Assembly (NCBI GenBank): GCA_964626685.1
Contig: CAZVJY010000001.1
Span: 1 to 64,000 of the forward strand
Reading direction: 5' to 3'
Origin: RGEC01 sp964626685
GTDB lineage: Bacteria > Bacteroidota > Bacteroidia > NS11-12g > UBA955
Length of the DNA: 64,000 nt
Made by a program: the position numbers and the translations under genes. The notes under the pieces were generated by a model, which did not search any database, was not told the DNA's origin, and saw only the letters and a list, made by a program, of their open reading frames with translations. Below are positions 35,666-44,577 of this stretch, piece by piece (the first letter of the stretch is position 1; each line of letters starts with the position of its first letter).

Positions 35666-36138
35666 AATAGAATATATTGATCCCAGAAAGCCACTGCCCT
35701 GCTTAACTCTTCCGGCTCCATACCATTGTGGGGAAAGGCAGGTGCATAACCACCGGGAAACACCGTTATTAAAGTGCAAACATCGTTATCTCTGCTACAA
35801 ATGACGGTAACCAGTGATGTGGAAGGAAGTTCTTCCGCTTCTGCGTACTCCACAAAAAGTCCGTTTCGGTTCTCCTTAACTATTTTTTGGTCAGCATATT
35901 CAGCTTTAAAACCCAAACCTAGACTACCACATGCCCCAATATCTGACAAATTATAGGTATGTGCCTCCCTTCCGGCAGCCTGCAGAATAATATCATGCGG
36001 ATTCCTTTTCTCAAGGGTAAAGAGCAAATCATCTACCGCAGGAAAAACCTCCGGATAAAAACAACTTCCTGCTTTTTCCTGTTTTCCGAAATGGATGGCG
36101 ATGTGCTGCCTGGTTTCAGAGCTCAGCAAATACTTCAT
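35653..36138 (-). CDS. Unknown 161-aa protein
   Basis: A soluble protein with no recognised domain. Features seen are a GACGSLGLGF glycine-rich stretch, a two-cysteine VICSRDNDVCTL, and VFPGGYAPAFPHNG. Its ATG overlaps the stop of the CorA-like gene by 4 bp, so it is the second gene of a two-gene operon. In Bacteroidota, small proteins with a closing FPGxYAPxFP segment are common without known function, as far as I recall. Confidence 0.65.
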   Translation of the reverse strand: MKYLLSSETRQHIAIHFGKQEKAGSCFYPEVFPAVDDLLFTLEKRNPHDIILQAAGREAHTYNLSDIGACGSLGLGFKAEYADQKIVKENRNGLFVEYAEAEELPSTSLVTVICSRDNDVCTLITVFPGGYAPAFPHNGMEPEELSRAVAFWDQYILLKKR

Positions 36139-37502
36139 TTTTTAGCTTTTCCGCTTATCCCCCTTCTAACCTTTTTGGCATGCTCAGGAAATAAATATGC
36201 AAGTGCCGGAATTGCCAGAATTATTAACAGAAGAACAAGCAAGGTATAAAACGGCGTCGATTCCAAGCCTGTGTTAGCTCTGAATTTTTCAAGCAAATCA
36301 AAAATATCACTGACCGAAGAAAGACCGGTGAGAACTGAAACTATACCTAGCAAGGTAGCCTGTCTCTTCTCCTGATCTTCCTGAATGCTGGTTGCAAGGC
36401 TTCCCAATCGTTTTTCAAAATATTCTATTTCATTGTCGATGTTGAGTGCGGCATGAATTTTCTGATGAAATATATTGGGCAGAAAATTGAATGATATATG
36501 CGAGAAATTATATTCATTTAAAAACTGCTGAAACTCTTCACGGGTTTTTACCGGATTGCTATTAAATATAGCATTAAATCTAAATATATTGTAGCGTATA
36601 TATACATTAAATATATAAATAGCAAAATACACCCTGTTATATGTATTATACGACAAATAGTTTTCAGCCCTTGATTTCATTACACCTTGACCTATTATCG
36701 TAAATGAATCCAGCAGGGCAAGGCCGGTGTAATTATTAAACACCTTTATGCTGTTTTGCATCAGTTCCTGAAAATATTCCTCCGATGGCGAATTAAATCC
36801 GTTGCTACCCATGTCCCCAATCCGGGAACCTGTGCCAATTTCATAAACAAGCTTATCCCTGCTGTAAGTGGCGCCATCATCCGCATCTTCCGTGCTGATA
36901 ATGGTGTAAATTTTAAATTTCGACCCGCTATAATCGTCAGCTTGCACATTGGCTCCCCGCAGTGGAATACCTGCTAATAATTCTTTGGAAATAAATTCAT
37001 GAAATGCCGATTGCTGACCCTCAAATTCCATGGCTGTGTCGAAGGACTTTAGCGCAACGGTTAAATCGCTGATTTTATAAAAATCAAGCTCTTCAGGTTC
37101 AAATGTGAGCGAAAGCATACCGATTTCATTATCAAATAAAAACAACTCCTGATTAACGCATTGGCCGGGTATAATTCGGCGATTACCTGTTGGTCCCAGT
37201 AAAAATTTCAGATCGAAGCATTGTTTCCTTTGTAATGCCTTCATTGGATGCCTGTCATCATCACCCGTAAACATTAATGCCGCAAATTCTCGGTAATAAT
37301 TATCCCTGTACCATTTGCGGGTTGATTCAACTGCCTGTTGAAGATTCTTTTCATATTCCGGCTCATCATTGCCCGGCATGTTATCGACAAGTGGAATGGC
37401 CTCATATCCAATTTGTGCAAATTGAGAAATCCTTTTTTTGCTAAAACTGAAAACACCGGTAACCTTTATCAGAGCTGCATTAATAACAGGTAGCTTTTCC
37501 AT
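36135..37502 (-). CDS. Membrane protein with CorA-like C-terminus
   Basis: A 455-aa protein. The ATG at 37502 (MEKLPVINA) is set by a TATATTTG box 6 nt upstream. A large soluble N-terminal part is followed by a long helix (EIEYFEKRLGSLATSIQEDQ) and two closely spaced transmembrane segments, about 385-405 and 425-445, the end layout of CorA-type transporters. The typical GMN selectivity motif of CorA is not seen at the first span, which reads LLGIVSVLTGLSSV. Ion transport is therefore uncertain; a membrane-anchored effector is the alternative. The next gene overlaps its stop. Confidence 0.6.
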   Translation of the reverse strand: MEKLPVINAALIKVTGVFSFSKKRISQFAQIGYEAIPLVDNMPGNDEPEYEKNLQQAVESTRKWYRDNYYREFAALMFTGDDDRHPMKALQRKQCFDLKFLLGPTGNRRIIPGQCVNQELFLFDNEIGMLSLTFEPEELDFYKISDLTVALKSFDTAMEFEGQQSAFHEFISKELLAGIPLRGANVQADDYSGSKFKIYTIISTEDADDGATYSRDKLVYEIGTGSRIGDMGSNGFNSPSEEYFQELMQNSIKVFNNYTGLALLDSFTIIGQGVMKSRAENYLSYNTYNRVYFAIYIFNVYIRYNIFRFNAIFNSNPVKTREEFQQFLNEYNFSHISFNFLPNIFHQKIHAALNIDNEIEYFEKRLGSLATSIQEDQEKRQATLLGIVSVLTGLSSVSDIFDLLEKFRANTGLESTPFYTLLVLLLIILAIPALAYLFPEHAKKVRRGISGKAKK

Positions 37503-37508
37503 AGAAAG

Positions 37509-37516
37509 CAAATATA
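37509..37516 (-). promoter_or_regulatory. -7 box TATATTTG
   Basis: Perfect TAnnTTTG on the minus strand, 6 nt before the ATG at 37502. It faces the thioesterase promoter on the other strand, 41 bp away. Confidence 0.55.
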
Positions 37517-37557
37517 TAGACGTTTTAATCAACTATAGTAATTTCAGAGATATCCAC

Positions 37558-37565
37558 TATGTTTG
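37558..37565 (+). promoter_or_regulatory. -7 box TATGTTTG
   Basis: Perfect TAnnTTTG, 16 nt before the ATG of the thioesterase gene. Confidence 0.55.
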
Positions 37566-37581
37566 TTTTCAAAAATAAAAA

Positions 37582-38121
37582 ATGAAACCAGTAGAAGACT
37601 CCAAAACTGAATATACTGAACTAATGATTCCATCCTATGCCAATTTTGGAGGCAAAGTGCACGGAGGTGTTTTATTGTCTATCATGGATAAGGTTGCCTA
37701 TGTGTGTGCCGCAAAACACAGCGGAAGCTATGTGGTAACCGTGGCTGTTGAAGGTGTCGAATTTCTGTCACCCGTAGAAGTAGGAGATTTAATTACGGTG
37801 AAAGCATCCGTAAACTATGTTGGCAAAACCAGTATGATTATCGGGATGCGTGTGGAAGCCTTCAATCCGCGCACCAGTCAATCCACACACACCAACTCCT
37901 GTTATTTCACCATGGTAGCCAAAAACGATGATGGCAGTTTGAAAGAAGTACCCGGTTTGCTAATACAAAATGAAACCGAACTAAGGAGGTTTTGTGAGGG
38001 GAAATGGCTTAGGGAAAACGCGAAGTTAAAAAAGGAGACACTGAAGGGGGATTTAGTACAATTTACAGACATTCAACTTAAGAAAATGCTAGAAACAGAT
38101 AACTGCAAAATCACCAACTAA
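37582..38121 (+). CDS. Acyl-CoA thioesterase, hotdog fold
   Basis: Hydrolyses acyl-CoA to free acid and CoA. A 179-aa protein with the YciA/BACH-type hotdog pattern: NFGGKVHGGVLLSIMDKVAY with the catalytic-region aspartate, VEGVEFLSPVEVGD and NSCYFTMVAK. Single hotdog domain plus a C-terminal charged tail. Own promoter; divergent from the CorA-like gene and 127 bp before the DUF4407 operon. Confidence 0.88.
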   Translation: MKPVEDSKTEYTELMIPSYANFGGKVHGGVLLSIMDKVAYVCAAKHSGSYVVTVAVEGVEFLSPVEVGDLITVKASVNYVGKTSMIIGMRVEAFNPRTSQSTHTNSCYFTMVAKNDDGSLKEVPGLLIQNETELRRFCEGKWLRENAKLKKETLKGDLVQFTDIQLKKMLETDNCKITN

Positions 38122-38248
38122 AATTACGGCTCCAAAAAACTAAATATTTCAAACTGAAAAATGAACTATTTAGTTTTATGCAATTAAATTATCGATCCTC
38201 AAAAAACATCAATTAATTAGTATTTTTTGTTTTTATTTATGGAAGTTT

Positions 38249-39247
38249 TTGAATATCATTGCCATTCTTACTACCCTTCCTCATCTCATGGCCAGCTTGT
38301 ATGTCATTCCTTTGCTCTGCCTCATTCTGGTATTCTACCTGGCTGGCTTTGAATTGCAATACAAATCCGGAGGCGCTTCAGAATATCTTCCGGACAAAAA
38401 TCTTACGCTTATTGAGTTTCTGACCCAGCACAAAACAAAAACCAAAGAATATCGCAGGCCTCCAAAAGAATATGGAGCCTACCAGCATTTTATCAAAGGT
38501 ACCCTGGAGGGAAACAGCGCTTCATTTGTTTATGAATACCCACTGATTCAAAAGATAAAGGGGCGCTCACACATAATTATGGAACCTGTGGAAACTTCAC
38601 GTCAAGTAGACACTTACGGACTTCCTATGAGACTGGTGAAGTCCAACGGAGACGGTTTTAGTATAGCACCGGGTGTAACAAAAGCAGAAGTTGACCTGCA
38701 TTTCAACAGCAACGGCTGGTATTACGATACAAACAACAAAATGGGAGTGGACTACCCCAAATTAATTCATCAGTTTGATTCCCTCACAGGTAAAATTGCC
38801 GCAGACCTAAAAGAACAATTATCTGCGCACAGCAAAGACAGCTATTTTAACCGGGTGCAGGCAGCACTGAATTTTGTTCAATTCATTCCCTATGGCCAGC
38901 CAAACTTTGATACTGCTGACTGGTACTACCATGAACTTAGCCTGCCCCCCGAGAGTTTTGTATTGGGCTATGCAGATTGCGACAGCAAATCGCTGTTTTT
39001 TGCATCCATTCTAACTCACCTGATTCCAAAGGAAAATATTATTATTGTGCATTGCATGGTTAAATCTTCTGTCAGCAGAACAAATGGAGGCCACGCCATG
39101 GCTGCCGTTTCTGACCTGAATATCTCAGGAGAAAGCATCCTTCACAACGGCAAATCTTACCTACTGCTCGAAACCACCGCACCCAGCGCCATTGGCAGTT
39201 TTGACTGGATTTCTTTTCAATTAACAGAAATTAGACCACTGGCATAA
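38249..39247 (+). CDS. Membrane-anchored transglutaminase-like protein (operon gene 1)
   Basis: Up to 332 aa. No in-frame ATG precedes the TTG at 38249; the next start is ATG 38288. Either gives an N-terminal transmembrane helix (ASLYVIPLLCLILVFYLAGF). The C-terminal half is a papain-like transglutaminase fold with C244 (GYADCDSKSLFFA), H282 (NGGHAMAAV) and E308 (YLLLETTAP) as the likely triad, numbering from the TTG. It could be a peptidase, amidase or cross-linking enzyme. The next gene starts inside its stop codon (TAATG). It has a functional partner-like counterpart at 43161 with the same fold and triad. Confidence 0.75.
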   Translation: MNIIAILTTLPHLMASLYVIPLLCLILVFYLAGFELQYKSGGASEYLPDKNLTLIEFLTQHKTKTKEYRRPPKEYGAYQHFIKGTLEGNSASFVYEYPLIQKIKGRSHIIMEPVETSRQVDTYGLPMRLVKSNGDGFSIAPGVTKAEVDLHFNSNGWYYDTNNKMGVDYPKLIHQFDSLTGKIAADLKEQLSAHSKDSYFNRVQAALNFVQFIPYGQPNFDTADWYYHELSLPPESFVLGYADCDSKSLFFASILTHLIPKENIIIVHCMVKSSVSRTNGGHAMAAVSDLNISGESILHNGKSYLLLETTAPSAIGSFDWISFQLTEIRPLA

Positions 39248-40029
39248 TGCATAGTTTTTTTGAATGGCTCAGCGAACTCGACAAAAGCACACAACTGCTG
39301 CTTTTTCTGCTGGTAGCTGCCTCTATGATCATTATCCCTTACGCATCCTTAATTAAAAATTACATTCTGCATTTGATAAAACCCGAGCCGTTGCACATTG
39401 AATTTTTTGAATTGGAATCCTCACCGCACCTGCATATAGGCAAAGACAAGCAGGGAGCCGACCTATATGCTGAGGTTGCCGGTGAAGGTATCTTTATCAA
39501 TGGTTGTGCAGCTACCTTAATCTGGAAAGTAACAGGGGCAAAAAACATCGACATCCATCCGGTTGGGAAATCACTGAACGGAAATGCTGCTACCATCATC
39601 ATTGATGTTTCACAGCCACAATACACCCTTTCCGCTAGAGGATTTAACGGTAAAACCCTAACAGCTACCATTCGTATCCCGGACCGGGATTTGTATCATC
39701 TGGATGTGGCACCGCTGGGAGATCTGGCAATTACCGGAAAAAACAGATCGCTGGCCACCGAGACAATAACCGGGTCCCTTCCGACAAACCGGCATTTTAC
39801 CAAAGACCAACCGATTGTTGGCAGCAGAAACTCCCTGATCAATCCGAATGTCAGCCGCCTCAATCCCGAGCCGGTGGCCCTGCGCAATGATAAAAGACGT
39901 GAACTACATACCGCACTGGACAAGCGAAGAATACTGGCTGTATACAACTACAGCACTACCAAATACAATGCTATAAAACATTTCTTCAACGAAAACGAAA
40001 CCAACTACCCAAATACAATCAAACAATAA
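39247..40029 (+). CDS. Single-span membrane protein, function unknown (operon gene 2)
   Basis: A 260-aa protein. One transmembrane helix (about 16-34) is followed by a beta-rich domain (about 48-150) with an immunoglobulin-like alternation (FINGCAATLIWKVTGAK, YTLSARGFNGKT), then a polar, basic tail. No family name. Its ATG overlaps the previous stop, so translation is coupled. Gap to the DUF4407 gene is 16 nt. Confidence 0.75.
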   Translation: MHSFFEWLSELDKSTQLLLFLLVAASMIIIPYASLIKNYILHLIKPEPLHIEFFELESSPHLHIGKDKQGADLYAEVAGEGIFINGCAATLIWKVTGAKNIDIHPVGKSLNGNAATIIIDVSQPQYTLSARGFNGKTLTATIRIPDRDLYHLDVAPLGDLAITGKNRSLATETITGSLPTNRHFTKDQPIVGSRNSLINPNVSRLNPEPVALRNDKRRELHTALDKRRILAVYNYSTTKYNAIKHFFNENETNYPNTIKQ

Positions 40030-40045
40030 AAAATAATTATACATC

Positions 40046-41221
40046 ATGAATGAACATGTAGACTATTCAGCCAAACCGGCAAACGGAGCCACCCGATTTT
40101 TGTGGTGGTGCGCCGGTGCAGACAAGGATATTTTAAAATATTCGAGTTATGCCGATCATGTAAAGTACGTGGGCATTGGTGGCATCGTGCTAGCAACAGG
40201 CATTTTGGCTGCCCTTTCCATGTTTTTTGCCATCAACTATATTTTTGAAAATGCAGCCATTGCCATCCCCGTTGGATTGTTGTGGGGCGCCATTATTTTC
40301 AACCTGGATCGCTTTATTGTATCAAGCACAGGCAAAGGCGATGGTACAGACACAATAACACTCAAAGAATTGGGCAACGCAACCCCACGTCTGGCTATGG
40401 CAATGATATTGGGTTTCACCATTTCAGCCCCATTGGAAGTGTACATTTTTCAGAAAGAGATTGATAAACAGTTTTATAAACTGGATCAGGAAGAACAAAA
40501 GGCAGAAATCAAGAAAATAGAGGACATTTACACCAAGTCACCGGAATTTAACAAGCTCAATAAAGACAAGGGCTTACTTGAAGAAGAAATCCGCAATTTG
40601 GAGAAAGAGAGAGAAGACTATCAAAAACGGGCGGCCAAGGAGAATGCGACGGAATTTGGCGGATGTGGACCCAAATGCGAAGAATTCAAGCGCATGGCGA
40701 CTGAAGTGATGGGCAGGATTGATGAGCGCAAAAATAAAATTAGTGCGCTGGACAAAAAACTACAGGTTTATGAAGATGAGAAAACAGCAAAAATCAAAGA
40801 ACTCAGCTCCGTAAACAATTCGTCACACGGTCTGCTGGATCGCCTGCTTGCCCTGCATGCTATTCCCGGCTCTTCAGTTCCGGCATGGATGATTCGCCTG
40901 ATGTTTGTGTTTATTGAAATTGCGCCGGTGCTGCTGAAACTGATGCTCATCAAATCGCCCTATGACTACATGAGTGAAAACGTAAACCAGATTCTGGAAA
41001 CCAAGCAGGGCATCAACCGCGAGCATATCATTGACGAAAACAACAAGCTGCACACCATGAAAGGCTTCTACAATCCCAAACGGATTATTGCCATTGTGGA
41101 ACACCAAAATGCCAAGGAGGAGGAGAACGCCAAGGAAGCCATTACCCTGTTTGCCAAACAGGAAAAAGATGATATTCAGAAAGACCCCGCCTCTTTCGTA
41201 AAACCCGATAACCAAACGTAA
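40046..41221 (+). CDS. DUF4407 membrane protein (operon gene 3)
   Basis: A 391-aa protein of the DUF4407 family: FLWWCAGADKDIL at the N-terminus, paired transmembrane helices (about 40-65 and 68-90) ending in NLDRFIVSS, a third near 113-133, then a long coiled coil (about 140-265) with a CGPKC turn, and a last helix (about 283-305, FVFIEIAPVLLKLM). The C-terminal 80 residues are charged and cytosolic. The coiled coil should lie between the third and fourth helices. Function of the family is unknown. It sits at the centre of the seven-gene operon and has a divergent paralogue at 42226. Confidence 0.9.
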   Translation: MNEHVDYSAKPANGATRFLWWCAGADKDILKYSSYADHVKYVGIGGIVLATGILAALSMFFAINYIFENAAIAIPVGLLWGAIIFNLDRFIVSSTGKGDGTDTITLKELGNATPRLAMAMILGFTISAPLEVYIFQKEIDKQFYKLDQEEQKAEIKKIEDIYTKSPEFNKLNKDKGLLEEEIRNLEKEREDYQKRAAKENATEFGGCGPKCEEFKRMATEVMGRIDERKNKISALDKKLQVYEDEKTAKIKELSSVNNSSHGLLDRLLALHAIPGSSVPAWMIRLMFVFIEIAPVLLKLMLIKSPYDYMSENVNQILETKQGINREHIIDENNKLHTMKGFYNPKRIIAIVEHQNAKEEENAKEAITLFAKQEKDDIQKDPASFVKPDNQT

Positions 41222-41234
41222 GTAAATCGACTGC

Positions 41235-42212
41235 ATGTCGCTTCCATTTCTTTTTGTTCAGGGCACCTTCAGTGGTAACTACTTCACCGATCAGGGCGGC
41301 ACCCTGGTGGATGGACAACCCATGCCGGGCCCCGACAAACACCATGTGCGTCTGTATCGCGGTGAATTGCACGACATCGTTCCGCTGAAAGAATTCAAAC
41401 CGGAAGACCACCTAAACCGTGATGCCCTTTACCTGTATAACGTTACCAACATTCAGCTGCATCCCGGCAACAAGCAGTATATACAGGAAAAAATCGTTTA
41501 CGATTTCGAACAGGTTATCATAAAAAACGCGCGGGTAAAAGATTCCTGGGAAATTGACGGCAAAACCTACGGCATTGTGGAAGGTACTTTTTTAGGCAAA
41601 ATCAAGGTTCCTTCCAATCCCCCTGACCCAACAAAACCACCGCCACCCGATCCTGAACCGTGTGTTCCCGAAAAACCTCCCATATTCCCGCAGTTTAAAG
41701 GCTGTTTATCCAAATTGTGGGATATTCTGAAGTGGTTGCTATTGCTGCTTATGTTGTTATTGTTGCTCAAAAACTGCAACCCCAGCGGCTGTAATCTGGG
41801 ACTGAACAATTGTAAGGATTGCCAGGAAGAACTGGCCCGGTTACGCAAGCAAATAGACAGCATAAATGGCGACAACACCATGGGATGCAGCCAGGCAGCC
41901 AAATCAGGAGGTCGAGGCATTACCGAGAAAAAGCATATACTCGGTAATCAATCGGGGCGCGTTATCATTCAATACGACATGGAAAGCGTGCCCGATAAAC
42001 TGGAAGTTTTCTATGAAGGCAACCTCGTCGCTTCCACAAAACAGGTGCAAGGCAATGTTAATGGTTTTGTAGGCGGGAAAAATGCTGCCAAATGCTGCGG
42101 AGCCATCACCTTCGACTTTCAGTACAACAAAAATGACTACTGTGAGGTACGGGTTACTGGCGGCAGCAGCGACACCAAATGGAAATACACCCTGTTCTGC
42201 CCCCAGCAATAA
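41235..42212 (+). CDS. Single-span protein with proline linker and beta C-terminus (operon gene 4)
   Basis: A 325-aa protein. The N-terminal 130 residues form a soluble beta-rich domain, then a proline-rich linker (PPDPTKPPPPDPEPCVP), a leucine-rich transmembrane helix (about 160-178), a cysteine-rich, coiled-coil stretch (CNPSGCNLGLNNCKDC, EELARLRKQIDSI) and a C-terminal beta domain (GRVIIQYDMESVPDKLEVFY, VRVTGGSSDTKWKYTLFC). That last part recalls extracellular adhesion-type modules. No family recognised. Gaps to both neighbours are 13 nt. Confidence 0.75.
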   Translation: MSLPFLFVQGTFSGNYFTDQGGTLVDGQPMPGPDKHHVRLYRGELHDIVPLKEFKPEDHLNRDALYLYNVTNIQLHPGNKQYIQEKIVYDFEQVIIKNARVKDSWEIDGKTYGIVEGTFLGKIKVPSNPPDPTKPPPPDPEPCVPEKPPIFPQFKGCLSKLWDILKWLLLLLMLLLLLKNCNPSGCNLGLNNCKDCQEELARLRKQIDSINGDNTMGCSQAAKSGGRGITEKKHILGNQSGRVIIQYDMESVPDKLEVFYEGNLVASTKQVQGNVNGFVGGKNAAKCCGAITFDFQYNKNDYCEVRVTGGSSDTKWKYTLFCPQQ

Positions 42213-42225
42213 CATCAATAAAAAA

Positions 42226-43164
42226 ATGCGGCTCAGCGACCAAATAGGAATAGACAGTGACATTATGCAGAAACTGCCTGCAGATGTGGTGAAGCGGCAA
42301 GTATTTATTTTTAACGGCATTTCGCTGATGCTGTTGGTTGTGGGTCTCATCAGCGCGCTTTCAGCCACCGTGTATGCGCTTATCCTCTTTCACAGCTGGT
42401 TAATTGCCATTGGCGTGGGAATATTTATTGGGGCTGTAGTGTTTAATCTGTACCGTTTGTTTCTGATGACCGGGCTGGACCTGAAAGGCAGTACCCTTGC
42501 ACATTATCACACCAAACACGAGAACCACTACCGTGAGCACAACCTCTATGCACTCGATGGCACCGCCTATCAGCATGCCGATGAGGTGTTGAAAGGCTGG
42601 GCAGTTACCGCCAAAGACAAACTGCGCAGCAAAATTGAAGTAAACCCCACTGCCCCGCGCAGCCTGTTCACCATTGCCGTTCGGGTTTTTGTAATGGCCC
42701 TGCTTGCCGTGATTTTTGCCAACGGGCTGGAGATACTGATGTTTAGCCAGCAAATCAACATGGCCCTTGCGGACCTGAAACAGGTGCTTCCTGCGGAAGA
42801 CTGGACAAATAAATACATCCTGACACCCGATCCTGAAGACCCTTTTATCCTGATCAACGCCAATTCGCTGCTGCTTACCTTCGATGCATTGGCATCAGGC
42901 CTTGGAAAATGGAAGTTGTGGATGGATATCATGGTGCTGGCCATTTATATGATTCCCCTATTGGTTATATACCGATCCCAGGAGGTTAGACACGGCGCTT
43001 ACGTGCAAGAACTGGCACTACATGAAATCAATAAAACCACCTATCATTATTTAATTACCCAAAAGTACTGTCATGTTATTTTCACTGAGATTAAAGACAT
43101 GAAATTGTATTTCAACAAATACTCAAATGAAGCCCGTCGGCAAATTGTGACAGAGCAAAAATGA
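42226..43164 (+). CDS. Divergent DUF4407-like membrane protein (operon gene 5)
   Basis: A 312-aa protein from the ATG at 42226. The helix plan copies the DUF4407 gene: a first pair ending VVFNLYRLFLM (compare IIFNLDRFIV), a third helix VFVMALLAVIFANGLEILMF followed by SQQINMAL (compare GFTISAPLEVYIF, QKEIDKQF), and a fourth (IMVLAIYMIPLLVIY). The long coiled coil is missing and replaced by a 60-residue loop. It looks like a remote paralogue that could pair with the full protein. The next gene starts in its stop (ATGA). Confidence 0.75.
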   Translation: MRLSDQIGIDSDIMQKLPADVVKRQVFIFNGISLMLLVVGLISALSATVYALILFHSWLIAIGVGIFIGAVVFNLYRLFLMTGLDLKGSTLAHYHTKHENHYREHNLYALDGTAYQHADEVLKGWAVTAKDKLRSKIEVNPTAPRSLFTIAVRVFVMALLAVIFANGLEILMFSQQINMALADLKQVLPAEDWTNKYILTPDPEDPFILINANSLLLTFDALASGLGKWKLWMDIMVLAIYMIPLLVIYRSQEVRHGAYVQELALHEINKTTYHYLITQKYCHVIFTEIKDMKLYFNKYSNEARRQIVTEQK

Positions 43165-44069
43165 CCCGTGAAAAGAAATATTTCAATGTTTCCCAAATGT
43201 TATTTTGGGCGCTGATTGTATTGCTGATAATATTGACGTTTCTAAAATCGGACCTGGGCTTATTTAATGAAAACGAACTCACCCGCCGACATTTGGAAGC
43301 AGACTCTTTGAATAAAATTGCCCTGCAGGAAGAGGAAGAACAGGATGACAACATGCAGGATAGCAGCCCCGACAATACGATAAAGAGAACCTGGAAATGG
43401 GAGTCTTTTGATGGGAAAACCTATAGACTGGAGTTTTCCATTCCAAAAAAAGCCTATGAATCGGCGCGTGAAAACCGATTGAAACAATCTGCGGGCCCAA
43501 ATTGCTGGATTGGCATGTTCAGACACGACAGGGCGGGCCTAAAGGACATGGTAGAAGGTTACCGCAATATTATTGAAGAACAAAAACTGGATTACCGGCA
43601 AGCCATGCAAATGGTGGTTTCCAGCGCTCAAAACTTCGATTACACTTATATAACATGGGCACAGGAGCCCTGTGGCAGCGGAGGCAAGCCACCACAGGAT
43701 TGCAGACCGAAATCAAACCCCTACGGATGTTGCGATAATGTGGAACCATTTGCCGTATACTCACCGCTGGAATATGCGGTTAACGGAGCCGGCGACTGCG
43801 ATACCAAGTCTCTTTTTGCCATGGCTATCCTCAAGTATCTGAACATGGGCTTTGATGCAGAAATGCTGATGGGACAAGTTGAAGCAGGATACCACGCCAT
43901 GCTGGGCGTATGTGTTCCCAACCCGCCCTACAGAGATCTTTCTGTGCGGGATATGCGAACCGGGAAACGCTATTATGCATGGGAATGCACACAACGTAGT
44001 AATACTTTCGAACTTGGCGCACCGGTGTGGCAAATGTTTAAAAACTGGGAAGTAGTACCTATAAAATAA
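43161..44069 (+). CDS. Second membrane-anchored transglutaminase-like protein (operon gene 6)
   Basis: A 302-aa protein with one N-terminal transmembrane helix (about 10-28), a glutamate-rich segment and a transglutaminase-like domain. Likely triad C213 (GAGDCDTKSLFAMA), H245 (GYHAMLGV) and E275 (YAWECTQ). Extra cysteines occur in the insert (EPCGSGGKPPQDC, YGCCDN). The DCD(S/T)KSLF core is the same as in the 38249 protein, but the rest differs, so they are distant paralogues in one operon. Active domain topology is extracytoplasmic if the helix is a simple N-in anchor. Confidence 0.78.
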   Translation: MTREKKYFNVSQMLFWALIVLLIILTFLKSDLGLFNENELTRRHLEADSLNKIALQEEEEQDDNMQDSSPDNTIKRTWKWESFDGKTYRLEFSIPKKAYESARENRLKQSAGPNCWIGMFRHDRAGLKDMVEGYRNIIEEQKLDYRQAMQMVVSSAQNFDYTYITWAQEPCGSGGKPPQDCRPKSNPYGCCDNVEPFAVYSPLEYAVNGAGDCDTKSLFAMAILKYLNMGFDAEMLMGQVEAGYHAMLGVCVPNPPYRDLSVRDMRTGKRYYAWECTQRSNTFELGAPVWQMFKNWEVVPIK

Positions 44070-44083
44070 TCAAAATAAAAACA

Positions 44084-44566
44084 ATGAATACAGGATTAAT
44101 GAACCTACTGGTGCTGATGATTTTGGGAATCGGATACATGTTCGGATTTACCAAACTGCAGCAGCGCTTTTTTGCCAAATTCTCCAGTCCCTCCAAGAAC
44201 CAGGCGGTGCTGATTGTGTTTGTTTCTTCCCTGCTTATGGCGGGAATAAACCTATACCATGTGGCCGACCTGACCAATCAGGCATTCACGTTTTTCATTT
44301 CGAACAACCAGCTTTCGAGTGCCATTACCTATGCCGTGGGATACTTTGCAGGAATGTGGATTTTTTCGCTCATTTTTTTTAGAATGAGCTATCTGGTGGT
44401 AGGTATGCTTACCCACGAAAACGAAGATGTGGAATTAACAAAAAATAATGTAGAGCTGGCCTGGACACATGCCATCATTATTATTGTGCTGGCTTTTGTA
44501 ATTGCCCCTGCTCTGATCAACATTGCCGCCGGATTTATTCCATATCCCAAATTTCCGAGTGCGTAA
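44084..44566 (+). CDS. Four-helix membrane protein, function unknown (operon gene 7)
   Basis: A 160-aa protein with four predicted transmembrane helices (about 4-22, 42-60, 82-105, 128-150). In layout it recalls DUF350-type small membrane proteins, but I cannot confirm the family. It begins 14 nt after the second transglutaminase gene and closes the operon; a tRNA-like remnant follows. Confidence 0.7.
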   Translation: MNTGLMNLLVLMILGIGYMFGFTKLQQRFFAKFSSPSKNQAVLIVFVSSLLMAGINLYHVADLTNQAFTFFISNNQLSSAITYAVGYFAGMWIFSLIFFRMSYLVVGMLTHENEDVELTKNNVELAWTHAIIIIVLAFVIAPALINIAAGFIPYPKFPSA

Positions 44567-44577
44567 TTCCGGCAAGG

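Noticed and set aside
38249..44566. DUF4407 operon as a prophage or contractile-tail island
   Set aside because: No tail, capsid, baseplate, integrase or lysis gene is present, and nearly all products are membrane-anchored.
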